A stretch of DNA of 64,000 nucleotides from Acanthopleuribacter pedis. Its GTDB lineage: Bacteria; Acidobacteriota; Holophagae; Acanthopleuribacterales; Acanthopleuribacteraceae. This document shows, in pieces, positions 16,860 through 27,300 of this stretch. The notes beneath the pieces were generated by a model, which searched no databases, was not told where the DNA came from, and was given only the letters and a program-made list of their open reading frames with translations. The stretch is from positions 186,001-250,000 of the forward strand of contig NZ_JAFREP010000006.1 in the NCBI RefSeq assembly GCF_017377855.1. The letters are read 5' to 3'. Numbering within the stretch: the first letter of the stretch is position 1; every line of letters begins with the position of its first letter. Position numbers and translations under genes: made by a program.

Positions 16860-17786
16860 ATGAACGACACCAATCCCATGCTTCACCTCGAAGACGTTTA
16901 CATGCGCTACCCCAGCCGCGACGGCACGCCGATCACCATTCTCAACGACATCGACCTCAAGGTGCGTCAAGGCGAATTCATTACCGTGGTCGGCCCCAGT
17001 GGTTGTGGCAAATCCACCTTGCTGCGCTTGATTTTGGGCGCCGAATCGCCGACCGAGGGCGCGGTTTTGTTGGACGGCAAAAAGTTGGATGCGCCCAATC
17101 GCAACCGCGGCATTGTCTTTCAAAAGTACTCGCTGTTCCCACACCTCAGCGTGATGGACAACATTGTTTTTGGTTTGGACGCCGAGGCGCACGGCATGTT
17201 TTTGGGCTGGTTGAAGCCGGGGCAAATGCGGCAACGGCGACGTGCGTTCCGCGACCAGGCCCAGGTTTATTTGGAGCGCATCGGTCTGGCCGACGCCGCC
17301 GACAAGTACCCCCATGAACTTTCGGGTGGGATGCGCCAACGGGTCGCCATCGCCCAATCGCTGATTATGAAACCGCGCATTTTGTTGATGGACGAACCCT
17401 TCGGGGCCTTGGACCACGCCACCCGCACCGAAATGCAACTGTTCATTTTGGAACAGTGGGAACAGGCCGAGATGACCATTTTCTTCGTGACCCACGATCT
17501 GGAAGAAGCCTGTTTTTTGGGGTCGCGCGTGTTGGTGCTGTCCCAGTACTACCAAACCGACGCCGGCCGCGGCCAGGGTGCCAAAATCGTCGGTGATTTC
17601 GCCACCCCGGGCGGCCATCCCAAACCCACCGATTTCCTTTATTCCGAGGAGATGAGTCAACTGGTTCACCGCATTCGCAGCGAGGGTTTGAGCCCCGACA
17701 ACCTGCAACATATCCGTGATTTCAACCTGACCCACCGCGATGCGTTCCGCACCGTGAACCCTGAGGAGTGGCAGCGTGAGCAGTAA
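16860..17786 (+). CDS. ABC transporter ATP-binding protein (SsuB/TauB-like)
   Basis: A 308-residue nucleotide-binding subunit with Walker A GPSGCGKST at about residue 46, Q-loop FQKYSLFPHLSV, signature LSGGMRQRVAIAQSL, Walker B ILLMDEPFGALDH, and switch His in VTHDLEEA. A 40-residue tail after the core (RSEGLSPDNLQHIRDFNLTH) extends beyond the usual ~260 residues and has no recognised domain. ATG 16860 follows GAGGACACC. The last 11 nt overlap the following AAA+ gene, indicating that the transporter and AAA+ protein are made together. Confidence 0.93.
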   Translation: MNDTNPMLHLEDVYMRYPSRDGTPITILNDIDLKVRQGEFITVVGPSGCGKSTLLRLILGAESPTEGAVLLDGKKLDAPNRNRGIVFQKYSLFPHLSVMDNIVFGLDAEAHGMFLGWLKPGQMRQRRRAFRDQAQVYLERIGLADAADKYPHELSGGMRQRVAIAQSLIMKPRILLMDEPFGALDHATRTEMQLFILEQWEQAEMTIFFVTHDLEEACFLGSRVLVLSQYYQTDAGRGQGAKIVGDFATPGGHPKPTDFLYSEEMSQLVHRIRSEGLSPDNLQHIRDFNLTHRDAFRTVNPEEWQREQ

Positions 17787-19503
17787 AAGCAAAGGGGACC
17801 GGCGCCCCGCCTTCCTCAACCGTTTGGGCCGTGAGTACAGTGATCGGCGCAAAAATTTGATTCTGCTAACCGGCGATACCTACGGCTTGTTCTGGAGCAG
17901 CGTGGCCAACCATTTCCTTTCGCTGGAACAGCTGTTCGTGCGCGAGCTGTCGCAAAAGTTCAACGTGGTGATGATGGACATCGCCTCGGGTCTGCGTTTT
18001 CCCAACAAAACCACCGAGGCCGAGGTGATTCGGGTTAGTGAATCGACCGACGGGGTGAGTGTGCCCAGCAACCGCATCAAATCCATGCAGAACATGCTCG
18101 CCGCCAGCGCCCACAACCCATTGCAAGCGTTGGTGCTGTTGCAGGGCATCGCCGAGGCTTTCCAGCGCGTGCGCATGTTGGAGGAAGGGGTTCGGCCCTT
18201 GTGCGTGTTGTTTAAGTTTGGCGGCGCTTTGTTTCCCACCGGCGGCTACGACCGACTCAGCGAAATCGACCGCCAGCGGCTGGTTTTTTTCCTCAACTGG
18301 GTGGCCGATCCCGGTTTCCAGGAGAGCCCCGAACTCCTGATCCTGATCAACCATACCAAGGCCGAGGTGAACCAAAAAATTCTGGCCCTGCCCAACGTGG
18401 CCCACGTGGAAATCAGTCTGCCGGACGAACGCGAGCGCGCGTTTTTTATCGAACACTTTGTCGACCAAAACCCCGGGCTGCGTTTTGCCGGCGGTCGCAA
18501 ACGGTTTGCCGCGGATACCGCGGGTTTAACCCTGGGCAACCTCAACGAACTGATGTCGGTTGGTTTGGCCGAGGGCAACAAGATTACCCGTGAACAGGTG
18601 GTCGGCGAGGTGAACCGCATTGTTCAGGCCCAGTTGGGCGACATCGTGAAGGTCACCTATCCCAACCACACACCCGACGACATCATTGGCAACAGTGCCA
18701 CCCGCGAGATTTTTACCGAGCTGTTCGAGCGCTGCGAGGACGTGGAAACTGCGGTGCCCGCCTTCATTGTGTCCGGTCCAAACGGCGCCGGCAAAACCTT
18801 CCAACTGGAGGCGTTCGCCGCCGCCTCGGGTCGGGTTGTGATTGAGTTGGCCGGCATTCGCGGCAGTTATTTCGGCGAAACGGACCGTTTCTTCGAACTG
18901 TTGCGCTGGCACATTTTGACGCTGGGCAAGATTCTGATTTTGGTGGACGAGGCCCATACCGCCTTTGGTTCCATCCACGGCGGCGCCACCCACTCCACGG
19001 AAAAACGCCTGGCCGGTAACGTCATCAAAATGATGGGTGACCCGCGGTTCTTCGGCAAGGTGGTGTGGGCGATGATGACCTCGCGCCCTGATTTACTCGA
19101 CCCCGACATCAAAAGCCGCGCCCCGGTTCAGGTCCCGATCTTCGATCCCGAGGGCGAGATTCGCCAAACCTTTTTGGCCGAAATGTTCCGCCGCAAAAAA
19201 ATCGAGGTGGCCGCGGGCGATTGGGAACCCATCATGGCCAAAACCGACTACTACTCGGCCAGGGATTACCGCAACTACACCGCCGAGATTTTGGCGACGC
19301 GACGGCGCAGACCGGGGATTACCCCGCTCGAGGTGTTACAACGCTGGTCGGCCAGCCGCAGCATCAACGCCCAACGCGAGTTCCAAATGTTAATCGCGGC
19401 GCAGCACAGCAGCTATCCCGAACTTTTGCCGGAGCGGCTGCGCGGCTGGAGCGACGCCGAGCTCCAACAGGCCACTGACAGCTTAAAGGCCCGATTGACC
19501 TAA
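17776..19503 (+). CDS. AAA+ ATPase with degenerate N-terminal and active C-terminal module
   Basis: A 575-residue cytosolic protein starting at GTG 17776 inside the ATPase gene. The C-terminal half is a CDC48/FtsH-like AAA module: Walker A GPNGAGKT (333-340), a pore-loop-like GSYFGETDRFFELL, Walker B ILILVDEAH (386-392), a sensor-1 region (VVWAMMTSRPDLLDPDIKSR), and a helical lid. The N-terminal ~280 residues look like a second AAA fold (LILLTGDTYGLFWSS, then LLILINHTKAEVNQ) but the P-loop lacks Lys and Walker B lacks the acidic pair, so it should not hydrolyse ATP. A two-module layout with one dead ATPase is common in AAA+ unfoldases. The most likely substrate in this context is the PspA coat or a membrane complex from the same operon; that is inference. 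Confidence 0.84.
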   Translation: MSSKSKGDRRPAFLNRLGREYSDRRKNLILLTGDTYGLFWSSVANHFLSLEQLFVRELSQKFNVVMMDIASGLRFPNKTTEAEVIRVSESTDGVSVPSNRIKSMQNMLAASAHNPLQALVLLQGIAEAFQRVRMLEEGVRPLCVLFKFGGALFPTGGYDRLSEIDRQRLVFFLNWVADPGFQESPELLILINHTKAEVNQKILALPNVAHVEISLPDERERAFFIEHFVDQNPGLRFAGGRKRFAADTAGLTLGNLNELMSVGLAEGNKITREQVVGEVNRIVQAQLGDIVKVTYPNHTPDDIIGNSATREIFTELFERCEDVETAVPAFIVSGPNGAGKTFQLEAFAAASGRVVIELAGIRGSYFGETDRFFELLRWHILTLGKILILVDEAHTAFGSIHGGATHSTEKRLAGNVIKMMGDPRFFGKVVWAMMTSRPDLLDPDIKSRAPVQVPIFDPEGEIRQTFLAEMFRRKKIEVAAGDWEPIMAKTDYYSARDYRNYTAEILATRRRRPGITPLEVLQRWSASRSINAQREFQMLIAAQHSSYPELLPERLRGWSDAELQQATDSLKARLT

Positions 19504-19557
19504 GCGAATCCGCCGGCGGTACGTTCGCGCGACCACCGTTGGGATGTGGGTTGCGGA

Positions 19558-20178
19558 TCACCGCTTCTCAGCCGCGTGGACGGTCTGGCGGGTGATCGGG
19601 GTTTGATTGGGGCGGTAGGCCGCATAGCTGCGCCTCAGAGACTTGCAGCCGCGGCGCCACAGGCGGTTGACGCGAATGAGGGGGATGTTGAGCAGGTTTG
19701 CGGTTTCTTCAATGGTGAAGCCGGCTTGGGCGCGCATCACCACCACCCGGTAGGCCTCGTTACGGCCTAAGGCGCTCAGGCCTTGGTGAAGGGTGAGCTG
19801 CATGCTGGGTTGGCTCGTGGTTGCACAGGGTTCGGCGTCTTCAAGCGGGCAATGGAACAGGCCGCCGCCGTTTTTTTGCGTGTGGTGGTGCCGGATGCTG
19901 TCGATCAGGTAGCGCTGCATGATGCGCGCCGAGAGGGCGCGGAAATGGCGTTCCGATTGGACTTCCAACCCCTTTTTGGCGGCAAAGATCAGGTAGGTTT
20001 CGTGGACCAATTCGTCCACTTCCATCTCGGTACCGGGTCGATCTTGCTTGAGGAGTTTGCGGGCGATGCGGCGAAGGTTTTCTAGGTTTTGGGTAAATTG
20101 TTCATCCAAGGACACCATCCGACCCGCGATGCGGATGGTTTTGAGGGGGACAAGCACCGATGTGTCACGCGAGACCAT
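19558..20178 (-). CDS. ECF-type RNA polymerase sigma factor
   Basis: A 206-residue sigma factor of the TIGR02999-like class: region 2 contains MEVDELVHETYLIFAAKKGL and SARIMQRYLIDSIRHHHTQK, and region 4 contains the helix-turn-helix FTIEETANLLNIPLIRVNRL. Start ATG 20178 has a strong GGAGG about 6 nt upstream; an internal ATG at 20118 would drop a 20-residue N-terminal extension. It is convergent with the nine-gene operon, whose stop is only 54 nt away. No anti-sigma gene is adjacent. Control of the envelope operon by this factor is possible but there is no promoter evidence. Confidence 0.87.
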   Translation of the reverse strand: MVSRDTSVLVPLKTIRIAGRMVSLDEQFTQNLENLRRIARKLLKQDRPGTEMEVDELVHETYLIFAAKKGLEVQSERHFRALSARIMQRYLIDSIRHHHTQKNGGGLFHCPLEDAEPCATTSQPSMQLTLHQGLSALGRNEAYRVVVMRAQAGFTIEETANLLNIPLIRVNRLWRRGCKSLRRSYAAYRPNQTPITRQTVHAAEKR

Positions 20179-20305
20179 GGAAAACCTCCAACCGGATTGA
20201 GCAACGCTTCTACATCACTAAAAACCGGTTCCAGCGAAAAGGTTCAGGACCCGCGCAAAATTTTTACAAAAGGTGGTGCCTCAAAAAGCTGTGTGGGGAA
20301 TTGTT

Positions 20306-20542
20306 AGCCCGCAATTTTCACAAGGATTCGTCGCGAGAAGCAGAAAGCCTTGTGAGTACGAAGGTTACGACCGAGAGACGGCACAGAGGTCCGACCTTTC
20401 GCGGGGCCGACCATTCGGGGTCCGACCTATCGGCGTAGCAGCTGAGGCGAAGGCGGCTCGACCGAGTAAGGCGGAAGGCCGCCCCCTTGTAATCTCATGG
20501 CGTTCGGCTTCGTAGCAGAATTCCTTGTGAGAATTGCGGGCT
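20306..20542. repeat. R1 palindromic element, longest form
   Basis: The element spans 237 bp between AGCCCGCAATTTTCACAAGG and CCTTGTGAGAATTGCGGGCT. It contains the full R1 interior plus an inserted GTCCGACC repeat (GTCCGACCTTTCGCGGGGCC, then GACCATTCGGGGTCCGACCT), part of which also occurs in the 61912 copy. It fills most of the 478-nt gap between the ECF sigma start and the TfoX-like gene. Confidence 0.9.
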
Positions 20543-20656
20543 CGGTTTTTCGGCCCAAACCACCGCACCAGAGGGTAAGCTTGTTCCATCAACGAACACC
20601 GAATGAGATGTCGTGGCTGAAGCCGCGGCATCTCACACGTTAAGGAGTGCGTCTGA

Positions 20657-21001
20657 ATGGCTTATGATGCAGATCTCGCGGTACGAATCGAAGCGGTCCT
20701 CCACGGTCGCGAAGCATTCAGCCAACGCAAGATGTTTGGCGGCGTCGCCTACATGCTCAACGGCAACATGTGTGTGGGGATCCATAAGGACTGGCTGGTG
20801 GTGCGTTTGGCGCCGGAGACCGCGGCCTCGCTATTGGATCAACCCGGCGTCAAGCCGTTTGACATTACCGGTCGGCCGATGAAGGGTTGGTTGCTGGTGG
20901 CACGGGAGGCAATGGGGGAGGCGGCGCAACTCAGCGCCTGGATTGAGCGGGCCGAAACCTTCGTTGCGGGGCTACCCCCAAAAAAACCAAAGGCTAAGTG
21001 A
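20657..21001 (+). CDS. TfoX N-terminal domain protein
   Basis: A 114-residue protein matching the TfoX/Sxy N-terminal domain: the FSQRKMFGGVAYMLNGNMCV core, WLVVRLAPE, and PFDITGRPMKGWLLV. The C-terminal TfoX domain that completes the competence regulator is absent, as in many stand-alone TfoX_N proteins of unknown role. ATG 20657 is preceded by AAGGAGTGCGTCTGA. Its 3' end overlaps the convergent membrane-protein gene by a few bases. Confidence 0.9.
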   Translation: MAYDADLAVRIEAVLHGREAFSQRKMFGGVAYMLNGNMCVGIHKDWLVVRLAPETAASLLDQPGVKPFDITGRPMKGWLLVAREAMGEAAQLSAWIERAETFVAGLPPKKPKAK

Positions 21002-21482
21002 GGCCGGCGACCGAGCCGGGTGGTTTTTGGCCGTTCGCCTTGGCGCTGGGCGGCGTGGCTTGCCATCGGTAGAGGAAGAAAACGGGCGGCCAAAAAAAGA
21101 AACCGACCACCAGGGTGGTGGTGACGATATCGATCAGGGGATGGTAGGCCTGGTAAAGCATGAGGCCGGCGTAGGCGCCGGCGATCAGAGGCCAAACCCA
21201 GCGTTGTTTTTGGGTCATCAAGGTGATGAGGGTGACGGTAACCAGGACCACCGCGGTGTGGGTACTGTAGTCGAGACCGAGTCGATGCCAATGGGGCCAA
21301 AGAATATCGAGGTAGCGCAGGCCGTAGGCGGTGAACATCCCGTAGACGGCGCCGGCAAGGCCGAAACCAAAAAGCGGCCACCGTTTGTGGGCCAGGGCTT
21401 GGCCGATGTGGAAGAGGGCGATCAGGGCGAGGGTGGGGAAGACGGCGTCGGCGACGGCGTCGCGTTGTTCGTAAGTCAACAC
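20994..21482 (-). CDS. Small integral membrane protein, possibly PAP2-related
   Basis: A 162-residue protein with about five hydrophobic helices. GTG 21482 is chosen because AAAGGA lies 7 nt upstream, while an upstream frame start at 21560 has no such signal. YSTHTAVVLVTVTLITLM followed by YQAYHPLIDIVTTTLVV resembles the C-terminal His-containing motifs of PAP2-type lipid phosphatases (SGHTA...H..D), but the N-terminal lysine/arginine motif is not obvious, so this is a weak family call. The tail is Pro/Gln-rich. The 485-nt gap upstream (21561-22045) shows no gene; its only detectable structure is a short degenerate direct repeat near 21985-22030. Confidence 0.62.
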   Translation of the reverse strand: MLTYEQRDAVADAVFPTLALIALFHIGQALAHKRWPLFGFGLAGAVYGMFTAYGLRYLDILWPHWHRLGLDYSTHTAVVLVTVTLITLMTQKQRWVWPLIAGAYAGLMLYQAYHPLIDIVTTTLVVGFFFWPPVFFLYRWQATPPSAKANGQKPPGSVAGLT

Positions 21483-22045
21483 GTGTTTTTCCTTTGTCGG
21501 GGTTGGTGGAAACGCGCTGCACGCACGCGAAAATTCGCGTATGCCGATTATGTCTATCATGACAGCCTTTTTGCGGAAAAAGGATGATGAACGACAAACC
21601 GCTGAGCGTGGGGCGGTTCCTTTTCAGTGAACCAACCTGTTTGGAAGCAAGGGGGTGGGGAGAACACCCCCTTGGCAAATGAACCTGATAATGGAAACCC
21701 CGTGATCGGATGGGAGCGGGGACCACGGGTGTTTCGCGATTCGGGAGAGAATAGAGGATAAGGTCTAAACGACCTTCCTTAGACGATTGCAAGCCGCATT
21801 CCAAGTTTACGGGGGGGAACATGGGTCGTGCATCAAGCGAGGCCGGCCGGATGCTGCGTCGTGGGTCCCAACCCCCTGAATACCAACAGAATCACCCCAT
21901 CAGGCTTCGCCCATATATCGAAACCCCAGGTCTCTTCAAATGGCTGGGGCAACCGTCGTGCCTTTGGCCCGAGCTGTTCAAATAAGGTCAGGTGTCGAAA
22001 TAGCGTCAGGTTCTGTCAAAATAGCGACAGTTCCTCTCCAATGGG

Positions 22046-24307
22046 TTATCCCGCTGTCGCTTCACCAACAGACACCTGGATGTTGTTGTCGACCAGGTCT
22101 AAACGCAGGCGCCGGTCAGCGAGTTCCGGTTGTTCCACCAGCAGGCGGGCGATGGGCGTGATGACCTGCTGTTCGATCACCCGTTTAAGCGGACGGGCAC
22201 CGTAGCGCGGTTCATAGCCGCGTGCGGCCAGAAAGGCCACGACCGCGTCATTCCAAGTCAGGCTGAGCTTTCGTTCGCGGAAGCCCTCACGCTCGGGAAT
22301 TTTGGCCAAATTCATGGCCGCGATTTTTTGGATCGCCGTGCTGTCCAGGGCGCGGAAGGCAACGATGTGGTCGAGGCGATTGACGAACTCCGGCCGGAAA
22401 AAGGTCATCGCGGTTTTGAGGAAGGACGCCGCGTTGCCCTCGCCGTAGCCGACCGGTGCGGTGCGTTCCGTGCCCAGGTTGGAGGTCATGATGATCACCG
22501 TGCTGTTAAAGTGGGAGATGCGGCCGTAATGATCGCGCAGGCGGCCCTCGTCCAACAGGCCGAGTAGCAGATCAAACACATCGGCGGCGGCTTTTTCGAT
22601 TTCGTCCAAAAGCACGACACAAAACGGGGTGTTGCGCACCTGGCCAAGCCAATCCGCGGGCAGGCCGTCGTCTTTGACGAGCAGGCGCTGCGACGAACCC
22701 GGATAGGCGTATTCACTCATATCGAGCCGAACCAGGCGTTTGTTTTTGTCCTCGCCGTGGCCGAACAGATAGTCGGCGGTGGCTTTGGCGCACTCGGTTT
22801 TACCGACACCGGTGGGTCCGCTAAACAGAAACACGCCCAGCGGGCGCTCGGGATCGTTGAGGCCCGCCTTAAAGGTGGTGATGACGTCGGCCACCCGTTC
22901 ACAAGCCGCGTCTTGGGCGACCACCTTTTGGTGCAAACGGTCACGCACCGTCTCCCAGGCCAAGGTTTGCTCCGCGTCGATCAGCAACGGCGGCAAACCC
23001 GTTTTGTGGATGAAATGCGCCACCGCGTCGTTGCCGGTCACCGTGGTTTTGCCCTGGCGGGCTTTGGCTTCGTATAACTCGGCGATGAATTGGACCGGTT
23101 CCGCGGGGAAGGGGTGGTAGGGTTTAAACCGGGCGAACAAATCGCCGACGACCTGGTCGACCACGGGCACCGCCTCTTGATTGCGGCGGCCCGCCTCGAT
23201 TTGGACTGCTTTGGTTAAAATTTCCGCGCGATTGGCGGCGCTGAGGTCGGGCAAGACGAGGATGTCGAAGGCGTCCGTAAACTCGGGTAACAAACGGCGA
23301 CAGGTCTGCAACTGATCCGGCGTGGCTTCCACCACCACGCGCAGCAGGCCTTGTTTGATGAACGGCAGTAAGAAGGCGGCGATGCTTTCGCTGGGGTGCG
23401 ATGCGCCGAGTTGGATCAAATCGGTTAAGTCGTCAAAACACAGAACTCCGTCCAGCGCTTGGATGTCTTCGATTAACTGTTCGGCGCGTTCCTGCCATTC
23501 GCCCAGGTAATTCATACCCGCCAGAATTCTTCCCGGCCGCGTCATCCAAAACCTGGGTGCCTGGGTTGTGTCGCGCGGTTTTGGCTCCTCGCGTTTGATG
23601 CGGCGCGCGGCCTGCACCAAAACCGTGGTTTTGCCGCAACCGGAAGGACCCAGCAGCAACAAACCCCGTTCGCTTCGGCCGAGACGGAGCGACAGTTGCT
23701 GGATGGTTTCGTCGCGACACCAGGCGTTGCCGAAGGCGCGTTTCACGTCGCGGGATTCCAGGTGCGAAGCGACGAGGGCCAAGGTGGCCGGCTCGGTGAA
23801 ATCCTGTTGTTCCTTTTCCTTGGCGGGATGCACCAAAATTTTGTCCAGTTCCACCTCGCCGGGCACAAACAAGCGGCTCATCGCGCCGGGGTCCATGTCG
23901 CGCACCTTGGCTTGAACCTCACGGGTTAAGGTGGCGCGGTAATCGCTGTCGTTGTTGTAGTAAAAGCACAGGTTGAGGGCGGGGACCAGCGCGGTGGGTG
24001 TGTCGTAAACCACCGCGCGAAGCACGTAGATTTGCAGGCGAATGGTTTCGGCGCTGGGGAAGGTCATGCCCTCGTGCGGGTAAGCCGGCTGGAGCAACAG
24101 GGATTCCAAAACCAAGGCCGGTTCCTCCAGGGTGTCGAGGGTTTCGTCGTTGGCGACCCGATACCGCGCGGTTTCCTGTAGCTGGTGTTTGACCTTCTTT
24201 TTGTTCTCGGCGTAGGCGGGTGCGGTGTTGCGGGTCTGCAACAGGTAACCGCTGTAGCGGTTGCGGTCGTGGCGAACGATCATAATGGGTACGCGGATCA
24301 CACTCAT
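22046..24307 (-). CDS. ClpB-like double AAA+ ATPase, paralogue 1
   Basis: A 753-residue protein of the Clp/Hsp100 type and last gene of a three-gene operon. Residues 1-160 form an N-terminal domain shared with the two upstream paralogues (PIMIVRHDRNRY near the start). NBD1 has Walker A GPSGCGKT (220-227), a pore-loop-like MNYLGEWQER and Walker B with DD instead of DE (CFDDL, 300-304). NBD2 has Walker A GPTGVGKT (497-504), Walker B VVLLDEIEK (565-572), sensor 1 in IIMTSNLG and sensor 2 in YGARPLKR. There is no ClpB M-domain and no tripeptide for ClpP docking that I recognise, and the usual GYVG pore loop of NBD2 is replaced. Its ATG overlaps the upstream stop (ATGA), so it is translationally coupled. 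It lacks the long C-terminal extension of its partners. Confidence 0.88.
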   Translation of the reverse strand: MSVIRVPIMIVRHDRNRYSGYLLQTRNTAPAYAENKKKVKHQLQETARYRVANDETLDTLEEPALVLESLLLQPAYPHEGMTFPSAETIRLQIYVLRAVVYDTPTALVPALNLCFYYNNDSDYRATLTREVQAKVRDMDPGAMSRLFVPGEVELDKILVHPAKEKEQQDFTEPATLALVASHLESRDVKRAFGNAWCRDETIQQLSLRLGRSERGLLLLGPSGCGKTTVLVQAARRIKREEPKPRDTTQAPRFWMTRPGRILAGMNYLGEWQERAEQLIEDIQALDGVLCFDDLTDLIQLGASHPSESIAAFLLPFIKQGLLRVVVEATPDQLQTCRRLLPEFTDAFDILVLPDLSAANRAEILTKAVQIEAGRRNQEAVPVVDQVVGDLFARFKPYHPFPAEPVQFIAELYEAKARQGKTTVTGNDAVAHFIHKTGLPPLLIDAEQTLAWETVRDRLHQKVVAQDAACERVADVITTFKAGLNDPERPLGVFLFSGPTGVGKTECAKATADYLFGHGEDKNKRLVRLDMSEYAYPGSSQRLLVKDDGLPADWLGQVRNTPFCVVLLDEIEKAAADVFDLLLGLLDEGRLRDHYGRISHFNSTVIIMTSNLGTERTAPVGYGEGNAASFLKTAMTFFRPEFVNRLDHIVAFRALDSTAIQKIAAMNLAKIPEREGFRERKLSLTWNDAVVAFLAARGYEPRYGARPLKRVIEQQVITPIARLLVEQPELADRRLRLDLVDNNIQVSVGEATAG

Positions 24308-27300
24308 GCCGGACCTCCTTGCTCGCGGCCGATGAAATTCAACAAAAAGGCGCGTTCGCGAAACGCGGAAATGGGTTTTTGGGCCGGGGTGAACAAGCCG
24401 CTACCCACATCAAAGACACCGGTGTGGTTGAAATAACGCACAATGTCCGGCAGCTGCCCGTCGGGCAGCTGCTCGGTCACTTCCCACGCTTTTTCCAAGA
24501 CGGTTTCATGATTGTGGTGCCATTCGCGGCGATACCAATTGCCTAGATCGGTGACCTCTGCCGGGATGAGTACCACAAACATCAAGTAGAGTTGCGGGCC
24601 GGTTTCGGTGAGCTGAACATGGACGCCCTGGTCAAGGCCGGCCAGGCGGTGCGCGTGGCGCCCCTGCAAAAAGATACCGTGATGGGGTTGCCCGGATTGT
24701 TCGGGCGCGGTTTGGATGTCCATACCGGGGAAAAGGGTTGTGGGTACCGCTAGGAACGGTAGGTTGGTTGCGGCGTGGTTGTGGGTTCCCCGCGCCAAGG
24801 GCAGGTACAGCATCAGACAACGCTCATCCGGTAGCGGTCCGTCCGCCACCCAAGCCTCGGCGAGGGCCAGCGTTTGCCACCAGCGACGGCGGCGCGCTAG
24901 GCGTCGGTAGCCGAGCGGATCCTCGATGGGGCCGTAGGTGTCGCGCCAATGGCGCCACAGGGCGGCGGTGTCGGCTTCATCGAGGAGCCGGTCGGCATCG
25001 ACCGTTGTGGGTAACTGAATAATTTGGTTTTTATCGCGCACAATGGGCCGTTCCACGCCGATCCGTGCCGGCGAGTGGGTTGGTTCGCGGAGGCGTTCTT
25101 CAAAGGCAAACAAATCGTTGAGCAGATCGCGGCACTGTCCCCAGAGTTCCCGCATGCTGTAGTAGAAAACCTGTGCGTCGGAAAGATGATCGATGGCGGT
25201 TTCGCCCTCGGGTGCAAAACCTTCGATGGTTTCAGCCAGTCGTTCCAGACGGGTTTGGGCGAGGGCTGTCTGGTCTTCATCCACGGGCGCGTGAAACACA
25301 CGGCGCGGTCGGTTGCGCAGGCGATAGGTTTTAAAAGAAAGGCCACCGTCCGCCCCGGCGCCGATGCGCAGGACCATGGGCGCGCCCGGTTTGGTGTTGC
25401 TCAGCGCGCGTCCCAGGGGGAAGGTCAGCCGTTGTTCCAAGGTGCGTTTGAGGGCGCGGGCACCCAATTGCGGATGGTATCCGGCCTCGGCCAAAGCGTC
25501 CAAAAACCGGCGATCCAAGGTGATGGTGCAGCGGCGCCGTTTAAACCCTTCCCGTTGTACCAAGCGGTTGACGTGGATTTCGGCAATCGTGCGCATGTGG
25601 TGCCGCTCCAGTGCTTTGAAGGGAACCACCGCATCGAGCCGGTTGAAAAATTCCGGTCGAAAAAAGCGGCGGGCGGCGCCGCGATAAACGGCGTCGGTGC
25701 CTTGCCCGGCGCCAAACCCCAAGGTGTTGCCCGCCTCGCGTGCACCCAAGTTGGAAGTCAGGATGATGATGGTATTGCGAAAATCAACCGTCATGCCGTT
25801 GCCGTCGGTTAAACGGGCCTCGCCGAGTACTTGCAACAGCAGGTCGTAAACGCTGGGATCGGCTTTTTCGATTTCATCGAACAAAACCAGGGAAAAGGGA
25901 CTTTGGCGGACCGCCTGGGTCAACAAGCCGTTGGGATTGTGGAAATCACCTACCAGACGGGCCGTGGCGTCGTAGCCGTTGAATTCGTTCATGTCGAAAC
26001 GCAGCAGTTTGCTTTCGTCACCGTAGAGAAACCTGGCACAGGTTTTGGCAAGCTGGGTTTTCCCGACCCCGGTCGGCCCGAGGAACAGCAGCGTGCCGAA
26101 GGGTTTGCCCGGATCGTTCAGCCGGGTTTTGGCGCGCAAGATGATGTCGGTGACCGCGGTGATCGCGGCATCTTGGCCTTTCACCTCGCGGCCGAGTTCC
26201 GCTTCGACGTCCTCACGGGTCAGGCGCGCGTTTTTATCCAAAAAGGCGAGATTGAGGCCGCTTTTTTGTTGGTATACCTTGATAACCTCGGCTTCTTTGA
26301 TCATAAGGGCCGGGCGTTCCTTGGCGACCTGTTCCAACAACGCCATGCCGCGCCCCGGAAAAACGCCGCCCCCTTCAAAGCGCCGGGTCAGCGTCATCAT
26401 CTGCTGAAGGGCACCCGGAAAAAAGGTAACCTCGTGTTGGTGTTCCAAAACGCGCGAACCCGCCAGCAGGGTGGTGAAGGTTTGCGCCGGGGTGGGTTCC
26501 TCGAGCCGAATGCAGTGGAACAAATCGGCGAAACCGCGGTCCCACTCCTGCAACTTGCGCCACCGCTCCGGGGTGATTTCGCCGATGAAATTGAGCTTCC
26601 CTTCGTCCAGGAACCGTTTCAGAACGAGGGCCACGTTGAGGTCGCTCCCGGCGGAAAGACCGGCGCGGAACAATCCGGGCAAATCGTCACAGTAAAAAAA
26701 ATGTTGGTTGTCCTGCATGTACGTGATGATTTCCAGCAGGCGTTCCTCCCACTGGCCCACATAGGACATGCCGCTAATCAGGCGTTGCGGGGCAATGTGC
26801 CAGGTGTTGCCCCGGTTTTTGTTTTCACGGAACGGTCGGGTGGCGATCCACTGGTGGATCAGTTTGGTTTTACCCACGCCCGGTCGGCCGATTAACACGA
26901 TCGGCGGAAAGGGTCTGAGGTCACTGAGCCGTCGCAACTTTTCCAAGGCCGGCTCGTGGCAGAAGGGTTTGTTTACCTCGCGTTCGGACCAGTCCAAACA
27001 AGTGCCGACCTTGCCCAGTTCTACCGCGCCGTTGGGTTTCTCTCGGCTGCCCAAGAAGATGCGTTCCTCTAAGGCAAGCCGCTCTTGTTTATGGGTCGGC
27101 AGGTTGAAATCGATGTAGGTGATCCATTCCTTTCCCGTGATTTGGAACTCTTCCGGGTCTTCGATCAGCTCTTCTTTTTCCTCCGCGCGCAGGAACCGGG
27201 TCAGGGCTTCCTCGCAGACCACCGCCGTTTCGGCATCCTCGGGGATGAGGAACCAGAAGGTAGGAAACGCCGGGAACAGGCCCAGGGTTTTGTCGGCGAT

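Noticed and set aside
14832-17786. Urea or amide uptake system
   Set aside because: The binding protein matches the family named after urea carboxylase regions, but no urea-degrading gene lies in the window, so the ligand is left open.
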